This document shows, one piece after another, positions 53,211 to 62,353 of a stretch of 64,000 nucleotides of DNA. How positions within the stretch are numbered: the stretch's first letter is position 1; every line of letters starts with the position of its first letter. The translations under genes were made by a program, and so were the position numbers. A model generated the notes under the pieces. That model was not told the origin of the DNA and did no database searches. It saw only the letters and a list, made by a program, of their open reading frames with translations. Source of the stretch: JACVRW01 sp963812415 (GTDB lineage Bacteria; Actinomycetota; Thermoleophilia; Solirubrobacterales; Thermoleophilaceae); assembly GCA_963812415.1 (NCBI GenBank), contig CAWEVH010000004.1, positions 40,374 to 104,373 on the forward strand, in the 5' to 3' direction.

Positions 53211-53846
53211 TTAGTCGAAGTCGAAATCGCGCGGTGGCTTTTGCTCGAACCAGAGCCGGTCGTGCTCTGGGGTCTCCTGGAGGAAGTCGGGCGTGTCCTC
53301 GAGCACGTCGCCCTCCTCGTCGTCCTCATCGTCGTCCGGGTGGCGTTCGGCGTCCTCGTCGGCGAACGGCTCATCGCCGCCGAACGGGTCGTCGGCCGCC
53401 TCGGGCTCGAGCGGCTCTGGGGCCGGCTCCTCGGGTGCGGACTCGAAGCCGCGCGGGGGCGTGTCGCCACTGGGCGCGAGCGGCTCGGCGGGCTCGAGCG
53501 GCTCGGGCTCGAACGGCTCGGGCTCGGCCTCCGACGGCTCCGGGTCGGCCGCCTCGACCGCTTCCGGCTCGGCCGCCTCGAGCGGCTCCCGCTCGGCCGC
53601 CTCGACCGGCTCCGCCGCCTCCCCGGGGGCGGCCTCATCGAGCTCCAGGGCAGCCTCGTCGAGCTGGGTGCCCTCCGGCTCCCCGTCCGCGGCGACGGTC
53701 CGGTCGCCATCCTCGGCTGGTGGCGCCACGTCGCGCCGGGCCGGTCCGAGTGCCTCGTCCTGCTGGCGCTGGACCTCCTCCTCGGGCGCTCCGTGCTGGC
53801 GTTTCAGCTCGAGATGCTCCCTGATGGCATCGTCGAGTATGCCCAT
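53211..53846 (-). CDS. Acidic, intrinsically disordered protein
   Basis: 211 residues. MGILDDAIREHLELKRQHGAPEEEVQR at the start is a conserved amphipathic N-terminus shared by many actinobacterial proteins; the rest is Glu/Pro/Ala-rich repeats (EPEPFEPEPLEPAEPL and similar) ending in LWFEQKPPRDFDFD. The only ordered part is the first 30 residues. Its gene is preceded by TAAGCT 8 nt before the ATG. The role is unknown; proposed roles in nucleoid or division functions are not supported by sequence. Confidence 0.75.
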   Translation of the reverse strand: MGILDDAIREHLELKRQHGAPEEEVQRQQDEALGPARRDVAPPAEDGDRTVAADGEPEGTQLDEAALELDEAAPGEAAEPVEAAEREPLEAAEPEAVEAADPEPSEAEPEPFEPEPLEPAEPLAPSGDTPPRGFESAPEEPAPEPLEPEAADDPFGGDEPFADEDAERHPDDDEDDEEGDVLEDTPDFLQETPEHDRLWFEQKPPRDFDFD

Positions 53847-53854
53847 CGGGCGGG

Positions 53855-53860
53855 AGCTTA
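53855..53860 (-). promoter_or_regulatory. -10 box TAAGCT of the acidic-protein gene
   Basis: TAAGCT on the minus strand lies 8 nt before the ATG at 53846, again a leaderless spacing. Confidence 0.48.
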
Positions 53861-53869
53861 CCGAGGCGC

Positions 53870-55825
53870 TCAGGACACGGCCCGCCGGGCCCGTACGGAC
53901 TCGGCCTGCACCACGCGGTTCTTCCCCGCCCGCTTCGCTTGGTACAGCGCGGTGTCAGCCGCGGCGATCAGCGTGTCCCTGTCGGAAGCCGATTCCGGTA
54001 CCGACGCCACACCGAAGCTCGCCGTCACTGACAGCGCCGGCCCGCCCCCCACGCCGGCCACCTGGGTGCGCTCGATCGCCTCGCGCATGCGCTCAGCCAG
54101 CCGAGCGGCGCCCTGCGAGTCGGTGCCTGGGACGACCACCACCATCTCCTCGCCGCCGTAGCGGGCCGGCGCGTCGATGTCGCGGGAGTGGGCGCGGAGC
54201 ACGCCCGCCACCTGGGCCAGCACCTCGTCGCCCTGCTGGTGGCCGTGGGTGTCGTTGACCATCTTGAAGTCGTCGATGTCGAGCATCACGAGCGAGAGCG
54301 GGCTGTCGAAGCGACGGCTGCGCTCGAGCTCGCGCGTGAGGATCGATGCGAGCGCGCGAACGTTGGCGAGGCCGGTGAGCTCGTCGGTCACCGCCTGGCG
54401 CTCGACCGTCTCGTGGAGGCTTGCGTTCTCGATCGAGACGACCGCCTGTCCGGCGAGATACTCGAGCAGCTCCTCCTCCTCGCGCGTGAACTCCGCGTCG
54501 CGGCGCGCGATCGAGATCGCGCCGAGGTACTCGGGCCCGCCCACGAGCGAGCGCATCGGCACCGACAGCCCGAACGCCCGCCCTGCCCTGGCGTGCACCG
54601 AGCGCCTGCGCACCTTCGGCGGCGCCTCCTGGTCGAGCGCCTCGAGCAGCTCCGTCCCCACCTCCGGCCGCACCGCGAACGCGGCGCGCTCGGACAGCTC
54701 GAGCGCCGTCATCAGGTCGCCCACGAGCGAGCCGACGTCGTGATTGGCAAAGGCACCCCGATCGAGCGCCACCGCGCGGCCGGCATCGGCCTCGCAGGCG
54801 TCCACGGCCTGGCGCACCGCGAGCGCGACCACGCCGTCGCGGTCGAGGCCAGTGGCCAGGGCGTCGCCGACGCGGCGGATCGTCTCGGCGAGCTCCTCGC
54901 GCTTTCGCTCGACCTCCTCGATCTTCGACTCGAGCTGGCGCGACATGCTGTTGAACTCGCGACCGAGCTCCGCGAACTCGTCCCGGCCCTCGACCGGCAC
55001 GGGCTGGCGGAAGTCGCCGCGCGCCAGGCGCCGGGCGGCGCTGAGGAAGGTGCGGATCTGTCCGGTGAGGGCACGGCTGACGGCACTGGCCATCGCGAGC
55101 GCGAGCACGAGGAAGCCGGCCAGCAGCACACCAATCAGCAGGCGGTTGTCCGCGATCCGCTCCGACAGGGCGGCGGTCGGCCGGAAGAGACCGATCTCGA
55201 GCGGCGGCCCGACCGACTCCTCGAGCTGCTCGACCCGGCCGCGGTAGCTCTCGTCGCCGATCTCGAAGTCGCGCGGCTCGCCGCGCGCGCCGGCCGGCAG
55301 GCCCTCGGGCTCGACCGTGCCGGCGAGGAAGCGCCTCTCGCGGAACAGGGCGGTGTCGAGGCCCGTGAGGCGTCGGACCCGGCGAGCCAGCTCCTCGGCG
55401 TCGGTCACCGACACTGCGATCGTGCCGACCGTCTGGCCCGCCGCGTCGATGGTCGCTCCGCGCGCCGCGGCGGACGTGGGGGAGCCCACCCGCTCGAGCA
55501 GCTCGTTCTCGAGCGAGTAGAGCTCGATGGCCACCACATCGCCCTCGACCAGCGCCCGCAGCCGCGCCGTGGCCGCGTCCAGTTCGGCCCGCCCGAGCGC
55601 GGCTCGCAGCTCCCGGTCGCGCGTCACCTCCCGCAGCGCCGGAGCTGCCGCTCTCACCTGCTCCAGGTGCACCCCGAAGGCCGCCCGGGCGCCGGACGAG
55701 ATCCCGGCGTCGGCCTTGCCGGTCTCGCTGCGCGCGGTGAGCGTGAACAGCACGACCGCAAGGGCGATCATCGGGACGATCACGATCAGCCCGAAGAACA
55801 GGCGAAGCCGCCCGCGGAAGCTCAC
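53870..55825 (-). CDS. Membrane diguanylate cyclase (dCACHE-like sensor, HAMP, GAF, GGDEF)
   Basis: 651 residues, GTG start. TM1 near residues 5-30, an extracytoplasmic sensor domain to about 220, TM2 (LLIGVLLAGFLVLALAMAS), a HAMP segment (RRLARGDFRQPVPVEGRDEFAELG), a GAF-like region and a C-terminal GGDEF domain. The active site reads YGGEEM, a functional variant, and an inhibitory RxxD site (RDID) lies five residues before it. It makes cyclic di-GMP from two GTP, under control of an external signal. Strong SD GAGGAAGG. Confidence 0.92.
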   Translation of the reverse strand: MSFRGRLRLFFGLIVIVPMIALAVVLFTLTARSETGKADAGISSGARAAFGVHLEQVRAAAPALREVTRDRELRAALGRAELDAATARLRALVEGDVVAIELYSLENELLERVGSPTSAAARGATIDAAGQTVGTIAVSVTDAEELARRVRRLTGLDTALFRERRFLAGTVEPEGLPAGARGEPRDFEIGDESYRGRVEQLEESVGPPLEIGLFRPTAALSERIADNRLLIGVLLAGFLVLALAMASAVSRALTGQIRTFLSAARRLARGDFRQPVPVEGRDEFAELGREFNSMSRQLESKIEEVERKREELAETIRRVGDALATGLDRDGVVALAVRQAVDACEADAGRAVALDRGAFANHDVGSLVGDLMTALELSERAAFAVRPEVGTELLEALDQEAPPKVRRRSVHARAGRAFGLSVPMRSLVGGPEYLGAISIARRDAEFTREEEELLEYLAGQAVVSIENASLHETVERQAVTDELTGLANVRALASILTRELERSRRFDSPLSLVMLDIDDFKMVNDTHGHQQGDEVLAQVAGVLRAHSRDIDAPARYGGEEMVVVVPGTDSQGAARLAERMREAIERTQVAGVGGGPALSVTASFGVASVPESASDRDTLIAAADTALYQAKRAGKNRVVQAESVRARRAVS

Positions 55826-55889
55826 CTTCCTCGCACCTCGAACGCAGCGTACAAGCCAATCGGCCCGTTCTGCGGCCCCGCAGCGCCGC

Positions 55890-55895
55890 TACCAT
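55890..55895 (+). promoter_or_regulatory. -10 box TACCAT of tRNA-Ala(CGC)
   Basis: TACCAT, matching TANNNT, ends 11 nt before the tRNA 5' end at 55907. No convincing -35 box is seen. Confidence 0.45.
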
Positions 55896-55906
55896 GGGAC
55901 GACCTC

Positions 55907-55979
55907 GGGGCTATAGCTCAGTTGGGAGAGCGCCTGGATCGCACCCAGGAGGTCGCCGGTTCGAGTCCGGCTAGCTCCA
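55907..55979 (+). tRNA. tRNA-Ala (anticodon CGC)
   Basis: 73 nt from GGGGCTATAGCTCAGTTGG to GGCTAGCTCCA. The anticodon loop ATCGCAC between CCTGG and CCAGG gives CGC, reading GCG codons, frequent in this GC-rich genome. The 3' 42 bases recur at 60232-60275 (see repeat). Confidence 0.95.
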
Positions 55980-55981
55980 TC
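55938..55981 (+). repeat. attL-like copy: 3' half of tRNA-Ala(CGC)
   Basis: These 44 bases, from the anticodon loop through the end of the tRNA plus two bases, match 60232-60275 with a single mismatch (T to C at the TCGCC/CCGCC position). It could be the intact end of an integration target whose other end is the copy 4.3 kb downstream. Confidence 0.6.
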
Positions 55982-55994
55982 AGGGAAGTCCCTG
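55981..55994 (+). terminator. Short hairpin after tRNA-Ala(CGC)
   Basis: CAGGGA-AG-TCCCTG, a nearly perfect palindrome, directly follows the tRNA. Likely its terminator, though short and without a U-tract. Confidence 0.4.
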
Positions 55995-56689
55995 CAAAAC
56001 CGCCCAATCCCCGGCATCAGGTCGTGATCCGGGGCCCGACTTTAGGCCAGAACTTCCCAGTAAGCGGCCCAACTGAGCGCTCCGGTAGGCGCCGCGTCAA
56101 CGCAGAGCAGGCGTCACGACCTGCGCTCTTGGGTTTTTTCGTCCACAGCAGGAGCTCACGGGTATCCGGCCGAAGTGTCGCGTTCACGAAAGGAGCAGCG
56201 CCCAAGGGCATGGAACGGTGCGCGGCGGATGCGGTTTCCTGCAGCTCGGAGCAACGCCGACTGCATTAACGATCAGCTGGCCGACGTCGAAGCCCTCCTG
56301 ACAGAGAGCCTGGATCCGGTCCGTTGCTCGCGATTGCCGGGTGGGTCGCCGAGCTCAGACGGTTCTCGAAGGTCAAAACCATGGGAGATTTCGTCCCGGG
56401 CGACAGAGTCGGTTTTCCGCCAGCGGTCTGGCGGCTGGCTCCATAGAACGGGGGCTGTGATGGCCGATTCTCGCCTCGCCGTCGAGGACAGAATCCTCGG
56501 TTCGCAGTCTCCGTCAAACCCGGCCTGGCTCACTTCGAGCCCGGCGATCAGGGAAGGCTTGGCGCTCGGGCCGTCGGGCCCCGTCGACCCCTTGTGGGCT
56601 CCGACGTCGGGCGCGGTTCCTGAGAGGCGCCGCATTCGGTTATCAGAGCCTCCATCCCAACATCACGGTCCGAAGTGCAGATGAGCGCA
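55995..56689. other. Gap with no convincing gene
   Basis: 695 bp between the tRNA and the PD40 gene. Several short open frames exist on both strands but none has a recognisable domain or plausible composition. G+C is visibly lower than in the neighbouring core genes, consistent with acquired or decayed DNA. Confidence 0.4.
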
Positions 56690-57822
56690 TCACACGGCGG
56701 GGTTCCACGCGATCCCTCGCGCCCAGATCCCCTCGACGATCCGCTCGTCGCCGCCGTCCACGTTCACGATGGACAGCGCGCCGTCGCGGAGGTAGGCGAT
56801 CCGCGACCCGTCCAGCGACCACTGCACGGCGGACGCGGCGATGAAGAATCCCTTCTCGACCACCGGCCTGAGCCCCGAGCCGTCGGGCCGAACCAGGTAG
56901 ATGCGGTTGTCGGTCTGGAACGCGAGCCATTCGCCATCTGGCGACCACGTCAGCGCTCTCATGTGGTTCGCCCGTCCGGCCAACTCCTCGTCGTCGAGCA
57001 AGAGGCGGCGTTCCGTGCCGTCCGCGTTCATCACCCAGAGGTTGTGGCTGTGGTCGCCCATACCGTCGAAGTAGCCGATCTGCGTTCCGTGGGGCGACAG
57101 CGCCGGCTGATACACGTCGGTGAGGAAACTCCGTCCTTCTATGGAGACCCGCCGGGTAGCGCGGAGGATCAACCTGGAACCCCCTCCGTCCGAGCTCACC
57201 GCGTAGATCGCTGAACGCTTCGGGGGAAAGGTCGTGGCGTAGACGACCTCGGCACCGTCCGGTGAGAAGGAGCCGCCGGTGACGAAAGCCTGAGTGTTGG
57301 TCAGGCGGGTCTCGGTGCCGTCCGCGTCGAACACGACGAGATCCATCTCCCTATGCCGCCCCGGACCTGGTTCGGCGATTTCCGCCGGATGAGCAGCTTC
57401 GTCCCGTCGCTCGACCACGCGATGGGGTCGCCGTCCGCGCGGCTCAGCCGGATCCGCCGGTCCGGGCGCGCCGGATCCACCGCCCAGATCCCGTCGCCGC
57501 TGCTGTAGGCGATCCATCCGCCGACCTGGCCGAAGCGGCCCTCGAGGGTCGAGGAAGGCTGGGGGCTGGGAGCCGCCGTGCCCAGGTCGTCGTGGATCCG
57601 CCCGACCCGAGTGGGCCGCGCGTGGTGGATAGGCGGCGCGTAGTCGCCGGTCGCCGCGTTCATGCTGTAGTCCTTGAGGAGCTCGGCCGGAAGCGGCGCT
57701 GCGGCTTCGCCGTTCACGGAGTTCTGCGAGTAGTCCTTGACTGCCGCGGCTCCAGCTGGAAACGACGCGAGGGCGACTGCGACGACGGTTGCTGCGAGTG
57801 CCGTTGAAGGTTTCGAACCCAT
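56690..57822 (-). CDS. Secreted PD40/WD40-like beta-propeller (TolB-type), one frameshift
   Basis: Starts MGSKPSTALAATVVAVALASFPAGAAA (signal peptide). Two short N-terminal repeats follow (KDYSQNSVNGE and KDYSMNAATGDY), then propeller blades of the PD40 type with WSPDG/SPDGAEVVY patterns (VQWSLDGSRIAYL, TWSPDGEWLAFQT, FSPDGAEVVYATT). The frame shifts once near 57355. Divergent from the SARP-type regulator gene, start codons 114 bp apart. Possibly an exported carbohydrate-binding or stress protein; function unknown. Confidence 0.75.
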
Positions 57823-57935
57823 GTGAGCCTTCTTTCGTGTGGACGAGACGGACGCGGTCGAATGTGTGTTGGCGCGGTTGAGCGGTGCTTGAATGGGGCT
57901 TGCGCACCGATTGAGGAGCGCGGAAATGAGGTCGC

Positions 57936-59832
57936 TTGGCGGCTCCTGAAGACGCAATCGAGTTCCGCATCCTCGGTCCGCTTGAGGCGTCCAGCCGCGG
58001 GCAGCCGCTCGAGCTAGGTGCCGGCAAGCAGCGGGCGCTGCTCGTGCTCCTTCTCCTGCGCGCCGGCGAGGTCGTGTCGACGGATCGCTTGATCGATGCG
58101 CTTTGGGGCGAGCGCCCGCCGCCGAGCGCCCTCAACAGCGTGCATATCTACGTCTCGCAGCTCCGTAAGGCGCTCGGCAACGGGCGCCTGGAGACCCGCG
58201 GGCGCGGGTACCTGCTCGCGCTCGAGCGCGAGCAGCTCGACCTCGGCCGGTTCGAGCGCCTGCTCGGCGACGGCCGGGAGCTGCTCGCCGCGGGCGAGGC
58301 TGACCGTGCGGCCAACGCGCTGCGAGCGGCGCTCGGGCTGTGGCGCGGCCCGCCGCTCTCAGACGTCGCGTTCGAGCCCTTCGCACAGGCTGAGATCGCG
58401 CGTCTCGAGGAGCTGCGGCTGGCCGCGCTCGAGGAGCGGATCGAGGCCGACCTCGCCCGCGGCCGCCACGCCGAGCTCGTGCCCGAGCTCGAGGGGCTCA
58501 TCCGCGAGCATCCGCTGCGCGAGCGGCTGCGCGCTCAGCTCATGCTCGCCCTGTATCGCTCGGGCCGCCAGTCGGAGGCGCTCGATGCCTATCAGCAGGC
58601 GCGCACGTTGCTGTCAACCGAGCTCGGACTTGAGCCGGGTCGCACGCTGCGCGAGCTCGAGGCCGCGATCCTGCGCCAGGACGCGCAGCTTCATGCGCCC
58701 CCGGGACCCACCGAACGGACCGGAGCGGTTCACCGCAAGAGGCGTAGCGTCGTCGCGATCGGAGCCGCACTCCTTCTGGCGGCCGCGGTTGCGCTGGTCG
58801 GCATCACGTTCACCGGTGACGAGACCCAGGCGCCGCCTCGGGTGCTGCCGAACAGCCTCGTCCGCATCGACCCCGACACGCTCGAGGCGACGCAGGTCGC
58901 GCGCGTCGGGAGCGCACCCGACCTCGTTGTGGCCGCCGGTGGGTTCGTCTGGATCACCCACCACATTCTCAGGGAGGTTGGTTCCGACCGCGTTCGCGAC
59001 GCGGGTGATCGGACGCTGAAACGCGTCGACCCGGAGACCGGCGAGGTCGAGACCGTTGGCGGCGGGCTCGCGCCGTGCGGGCTCGCCGCCGGATCCGTCC
59101 GGCGATGTATGGGTCGCGAACTGCTTCGCCTCCGGCGATAACGACCCCAACGTGGTCAGGGTCGACGCGACGACGCTCCACTTCGAGGCGACCTATCGAG
59201 TACCGGAAAGGGGTGTACCGGCAGCGGAGAACTACTACCGCGGTCTCGCCTACGGCGGCGGGTCGCTCTGGGTGGGCGGGCTCGAGGTACCGACGCTCGA
59301 CGCACCCAAGTACGCGACGGTCATACAGGTCGATCCACAGTCGGGCAAGCAGCGGGCGACCGGCTCCGAAGCAACCGCGCTGGCGTGGGCTGACACTTCC
59401 GGCGACCTCTGGGCCTCAAACTTTAACGAGGGCACTCTGACGAGACTCGACGCGTCCACGCGAGCCGTTGAAAAGGTCAACGTGCTAGGCCCCTTCGCCG
59501 CGGCGGCGCACATTCTCGTCGACGGAGAGACGGTGTGGGTCGGCGATTGGGACCACCCAAGGGTCGAACGCCTGCGTGCGGTCGGGCCGAGAAGACGGCG
59601 CCTGGTCGACCTGCCGGTGCGAAACTTCGGAACGGGCGTCTGGCACATCGCCGCAGGCGAGGGTTACATCTGGGCGACGACGCCCGCAGACGGGGCGCTG
59701 TGGCGGATCGACCCGAAAACCAACAAGGTCAAGCGGATCCCGCTCCCGTACCCCCCGATCGGCGTCACGGCGAACGAAGGCGACGTCTGGGTGACGGTAC
59801 GCAGGACGTGCCACCTGGGTTGTCGAGGGTGA
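57936..59832 (+). CDS. SARP-type regulator with BTAD domain, TM helix and extracytoplasmic propeller, one frameshift
   Basis: Winged-helix DNA-binding domain (FRILGPLEASSRG... LIDALWGERPPPSALNSVHIYVSQLRKALG, about 10-90), BTAD helical domain (to about 245), a Pro/Thr linker, one membrane helix (VVAIGAALLLAAAVALVGITF, about 265-285) and an extracytoplasmic YncE/NHL-like beta-propeller (VWVANCFASG, LYGGGSLWVGGLE-like, WVGDWDHP, YIWATTPADGALWRID). The layout is CadC/ToxR-like. A frameshift near 59092 splits the propeller. TTG start at 57936 is preceded by a weak GAGGAG; an in-frame stop lies 9 nt upstream. The end may extend to 59885 if another indel exists. Confidence 0.75.
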
Positions 59833-59885
59833 CGGAGCTGGTTGGCGAGCAGGTGCCCACGCTCTCGACCGCCTATCGGATCTAA

Positions 59886-60541
59886 CCCGAAGAAAACGCC
59901 AGGCCTCCCGACAAACGCGACCGATCACACTGCCGCATTCCATGGAACCAACACTCTGTGGGCGTCTCGGCGGCGACTGCTCCTTTGCGCGCGAAAGGGA
60001 GCACTCGCCAAAGGTCACTTCGTCGGCCGCGCAGACTTCTGATTGGCGACGAGTGGATCCCTCGAGACACGCAGTTGAAATCCGACGCGCGTTTAGGCCA
60101 CAACGCCGTTTCTCTGGCCTTAACTCCCGTGAATCGCCTGCAAATGTAGGTAATCCGGAATGGCCGGCGCCGGGCCGTAGCTCGCTAAATGTCCTGCAAA
60201 TCGGGACTATTCGAGCGATTTCGTCGCCCGAATCGCACCCAGGAGGCCGCCGGTTCGAGTCCGGCTAGCTCCATCGGAGGGACCCTCGCGTTGGGTGCGA
60301 TTCGGACGTCCTTGGAGTCCTTGAAAAGAGGCCCGCGGCCGGCCGCGGACATCTTCGACCGGGTTGATTTAGGCGTGCGGAAGTGGGAGGCTCGCCAGCC
60401 ACGACCGACTGAGGGCGCCCGCGCGGCGGGGGGGCGTAGCCGTCGCTTCGGCCCGCCTTCGGACTCGCAGTCCGCGCGGGCCAGGTGACCGTCCTGGTCA
60501 CCCTTAGCCGATGAAGCCTGAACCCAACCCCGGGAGCATCG
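59886..60541. other. Gap holding a tRNA-Ala 3' fragment
   Basis: 656 bp without a convincing gene. At 60232-60275 it has the tRNA-Ala(CGC) 3' copy. Degenerate sequence before it (GCCGTAGCTCGCTAAATG) vaguely recalls a tRNA 5' half but does not fold as one. Confidence 0.5.
60232..60275 (+). repeat. attR-like copy of the tRNA-Ala(CGC) 3' end
   Basis: 43 of 44 bases identical to 55938-55981, in the same orientation, covering the anticodon loop through the 3' end. There is no 5' half, so it is not a functional tRNA. This is what one boundary of a tRNA-integrated element looks like. Confidence 0.7.
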
Positions 60542-61927
60542 ATGGTGTCCGACTGCCAGGCCGACGCGAAGAACCGCGGCAAGCCGGGGCGTCCGTCCGA
60601 GCAGGCGAGCGAGCATGCACGAACGCCCTGCGAGCACGTGCGTCATGGGCGCCTTACGCTGGCCCTCGCCGTAGCCGGTCTCCTGATCCTGTTCGCGGCG
60701 CCGGCCGGCGTGGCTGAGCCGGTCCAGGCGCCTGGCGGCGAGGCGGCCGGAGCCCAGCGCGGCAACTTCGCCGGCCTCGTCGAGATCCGCGGCGGCCGGA
60801 AGATCTACCTCGAGTGTCGCGGCAGCGGCGGGCCCACCGTGATCCTCGTATCGGGGCACGGCAATGCGGCCGACATCTGGGGCGAAAAAGCCCGGGTCGA
60901 ATATCAGGAAGGCTTGCCGGACCTCTATCCGGGACTCCAGCTGCCCGTACGGGGGCCGGCAGTGATGCGAGGCGCCGCCCGGCTCTCCCGCGTCTGCGCC
61001 TACGATCGCCCGAACAACTTCCTGCTGGACGACCGACCGAGCCGCAGCGATCCGGTCGCTCAGCCAGTGACCGCGGGCAGCTCGGTCGCCGACCTGCACG
61101 CGCTGCTGCGCGCCGCGCGAGTCCCCGGTCCCTACCTGCTGGTCGGACACTCCTTCGGCGGCCTGATCGTCCGCCTCTACGCGAGCACGTACCCGCGCCA
61201 AGTCGCCGGGCTCGTCTCGATCGAAGCCTCGACCGAGTTCGTACGCGATCAGCTCACCCCCCAGCAAAACGCGCTTGTAGAGCAGGTCAGTTTCGAGGCC
61301 GACTCGGTGCCCGGGATCGATCCTCCGCTCGAGATCGCCGACTTCTATACCAGCTTCGACCAGATGATCCGCGCGAAGGCGGCCCGGCCGCTGCGCCCGA
61401 CGCTGCCGATGGTCGTCCTCACCCGCGGACTTCCGGCGTTGCCGCTCCCGCCGCACCTGGCCCTGCCGCCGGGATTCCCGGATGTGGACACCCTGGACCG
61501 CACATGGCGGACGGCCCAGGGCTGGCTCGCCGCGCTCGTTCCGTACGCCCGGCACGTGATCGCCCGCAAGAGCGAGCACTACGTGCAGACCGAACAGCCG
61601 GAGCTGGTCATCGACTCGGTCCGGCGCGAGCTGCGGATGGTGCGCCCGACCACGGTGCGCTGCCGGGGCGGCGGCGATTCCTGTCGGGCGAGGGTGAGCC
61701 TGGCCGGCGGCGCGAGCGACAAGCGGGTGACGATCGAGCTGTCCGACACCGACCTGCGGCTCGTCTCCGTGCGGCCCAACCGTCCCTCGCTGCGCGGCGC
61801 CTACGGGCTATTCGACCAGCGTCTGCGCAGAGGCGGCTCGGAGTACACGTTCGGGCTCAACGCGGTGCAGTCCACCCCGGCGGGGTCGTACCTGGTCTTC
61901 ACCTTCCGGGCCGTCGGCGTCCGCTGA
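60542..61927 (+). CDS. Secreted alpha/beta-hydrolase
   Basis: 461 residues. An N-terminal basic region and transmembrane/signal segment (LTLALAVAGLLILFAAPAG), then an alpha/beta-hydrolase domain: oxyanion VILVSGHGNAADIW, nucleophile elbow LLVGHSFGGLIVRLYA, and a late His in SEHYVQTEQ. A C-terminal beta-rich domain of about 100 residues follows (TVRCRGGGDSCRARVSLAGG...), with one disulfide-capable cysteine pair. Likely an exported esterase or lipase; the substrate is unknown. Confidence 0.78.
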   Translation: MVSDCQADAKNRGKPGRPSEQASEHARTPCEHVRHGRLTLALAVAGLLILFAAPAGVAEPVQAPGGEAAGAQRGNFAGLVEIRGGRKIYLECRGSGGPTVILVSGHGNAADIWGEKARVEYQEGLPDLYPGLQLPVRGPAVMRGAARLSRVCAYDRPNNFLLDDRPSRSDPVAQPVTAGSSVADLHALLRAARVPGPYLLVGHSFGGLIVRLYASTYPRQVAGLVSIEASTEFVRDQLTPQQNALVEQVSFEADSVPGIDPPLEIADFYTSFDQMIRAKAARPLRPTLPMVVLTRGLPALPLPPHLALPPGFPDVDTLDRTWRTAQGWLAALVPYARHVIARKSEHYVQTEQPELVIDSVRRELRMVRPTTVRCRGGGDSCRARVSLAGGASDKRVTIELSDTDLRLVSVRPNRPSLRGAYGLFDQRLRRGGSEYTFGLNAVQSTPAGSYLVFTFRAVGVR

Positions 61928-62353
61928 GGCGGCCGCCGACGGGGGCGGGCGCGTGGATGGGCCGGGTTGGGGGAGCGCCTGAGCCGACGGGTCGCGCCGC
62001 TGGTGGTAGCGCCCGTCGCGTCGATCCCCGTGACGACGGCCTGCGTGGAGCCGCTCGCTTTCGTGGTAGAGCGAGCGCGAGGTCGAGGGGTCTACGGTCG
62101 ATGAAGCTTCGATGGGGGCGACGGGCTGGGAGCGGGCCCCGCAATGGCTTGCGGGGCACGTCGCCGCCGGCCTCCTCACAGGCGACGGGCTGAGGGCACC
62201 ACCGATTGATGGCCGGTGATCGCGTGCGAGGTGACGGCTCCTGGCGATCCTTGACACCGCAATCTGCGTCTGCGCATGATGGACGGGGCTGGGCGCCGAC
62301 CTGGGCAGCGTGGGGCGTCGGTGTGGCGGGTGATTCCCACGTCGGAGGGCGGC
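61928..62353. other. Intergenic region between the two hydrolases
   Basis: 426 bp of GC-rich sequence with no convincing coding pattern. An AGGGCGG-type ribosome-binding sequence precedes the next gene; no clear -10 box or hairpin stands out. Confidence 0.35.

Noticed and set aside
48410..53710. A 1,766-codon minus-strand frame
   Set aside because: Only the middle, 50020-52786, is conserved protein (the LuxR-type regulator). The ends cross the D,D-carboxypeptidase, tRNA-Ala and the acidic protein and are composition-only.
55980..56690. Short open frames in the gap after tRNA-Ala(CGC)
   Set aside because: Arg/Ser-rich translations with no motifs, starts or conserved context on either strand.
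60170..60235. A possible degenerate tRNA 5' half before the tRNA-Ala fragment
   Set aside because: GCCGTAGCTC resembles a D-arm start, but no acceptor, D-stem or anticodon stem can be paired with the downstream part.
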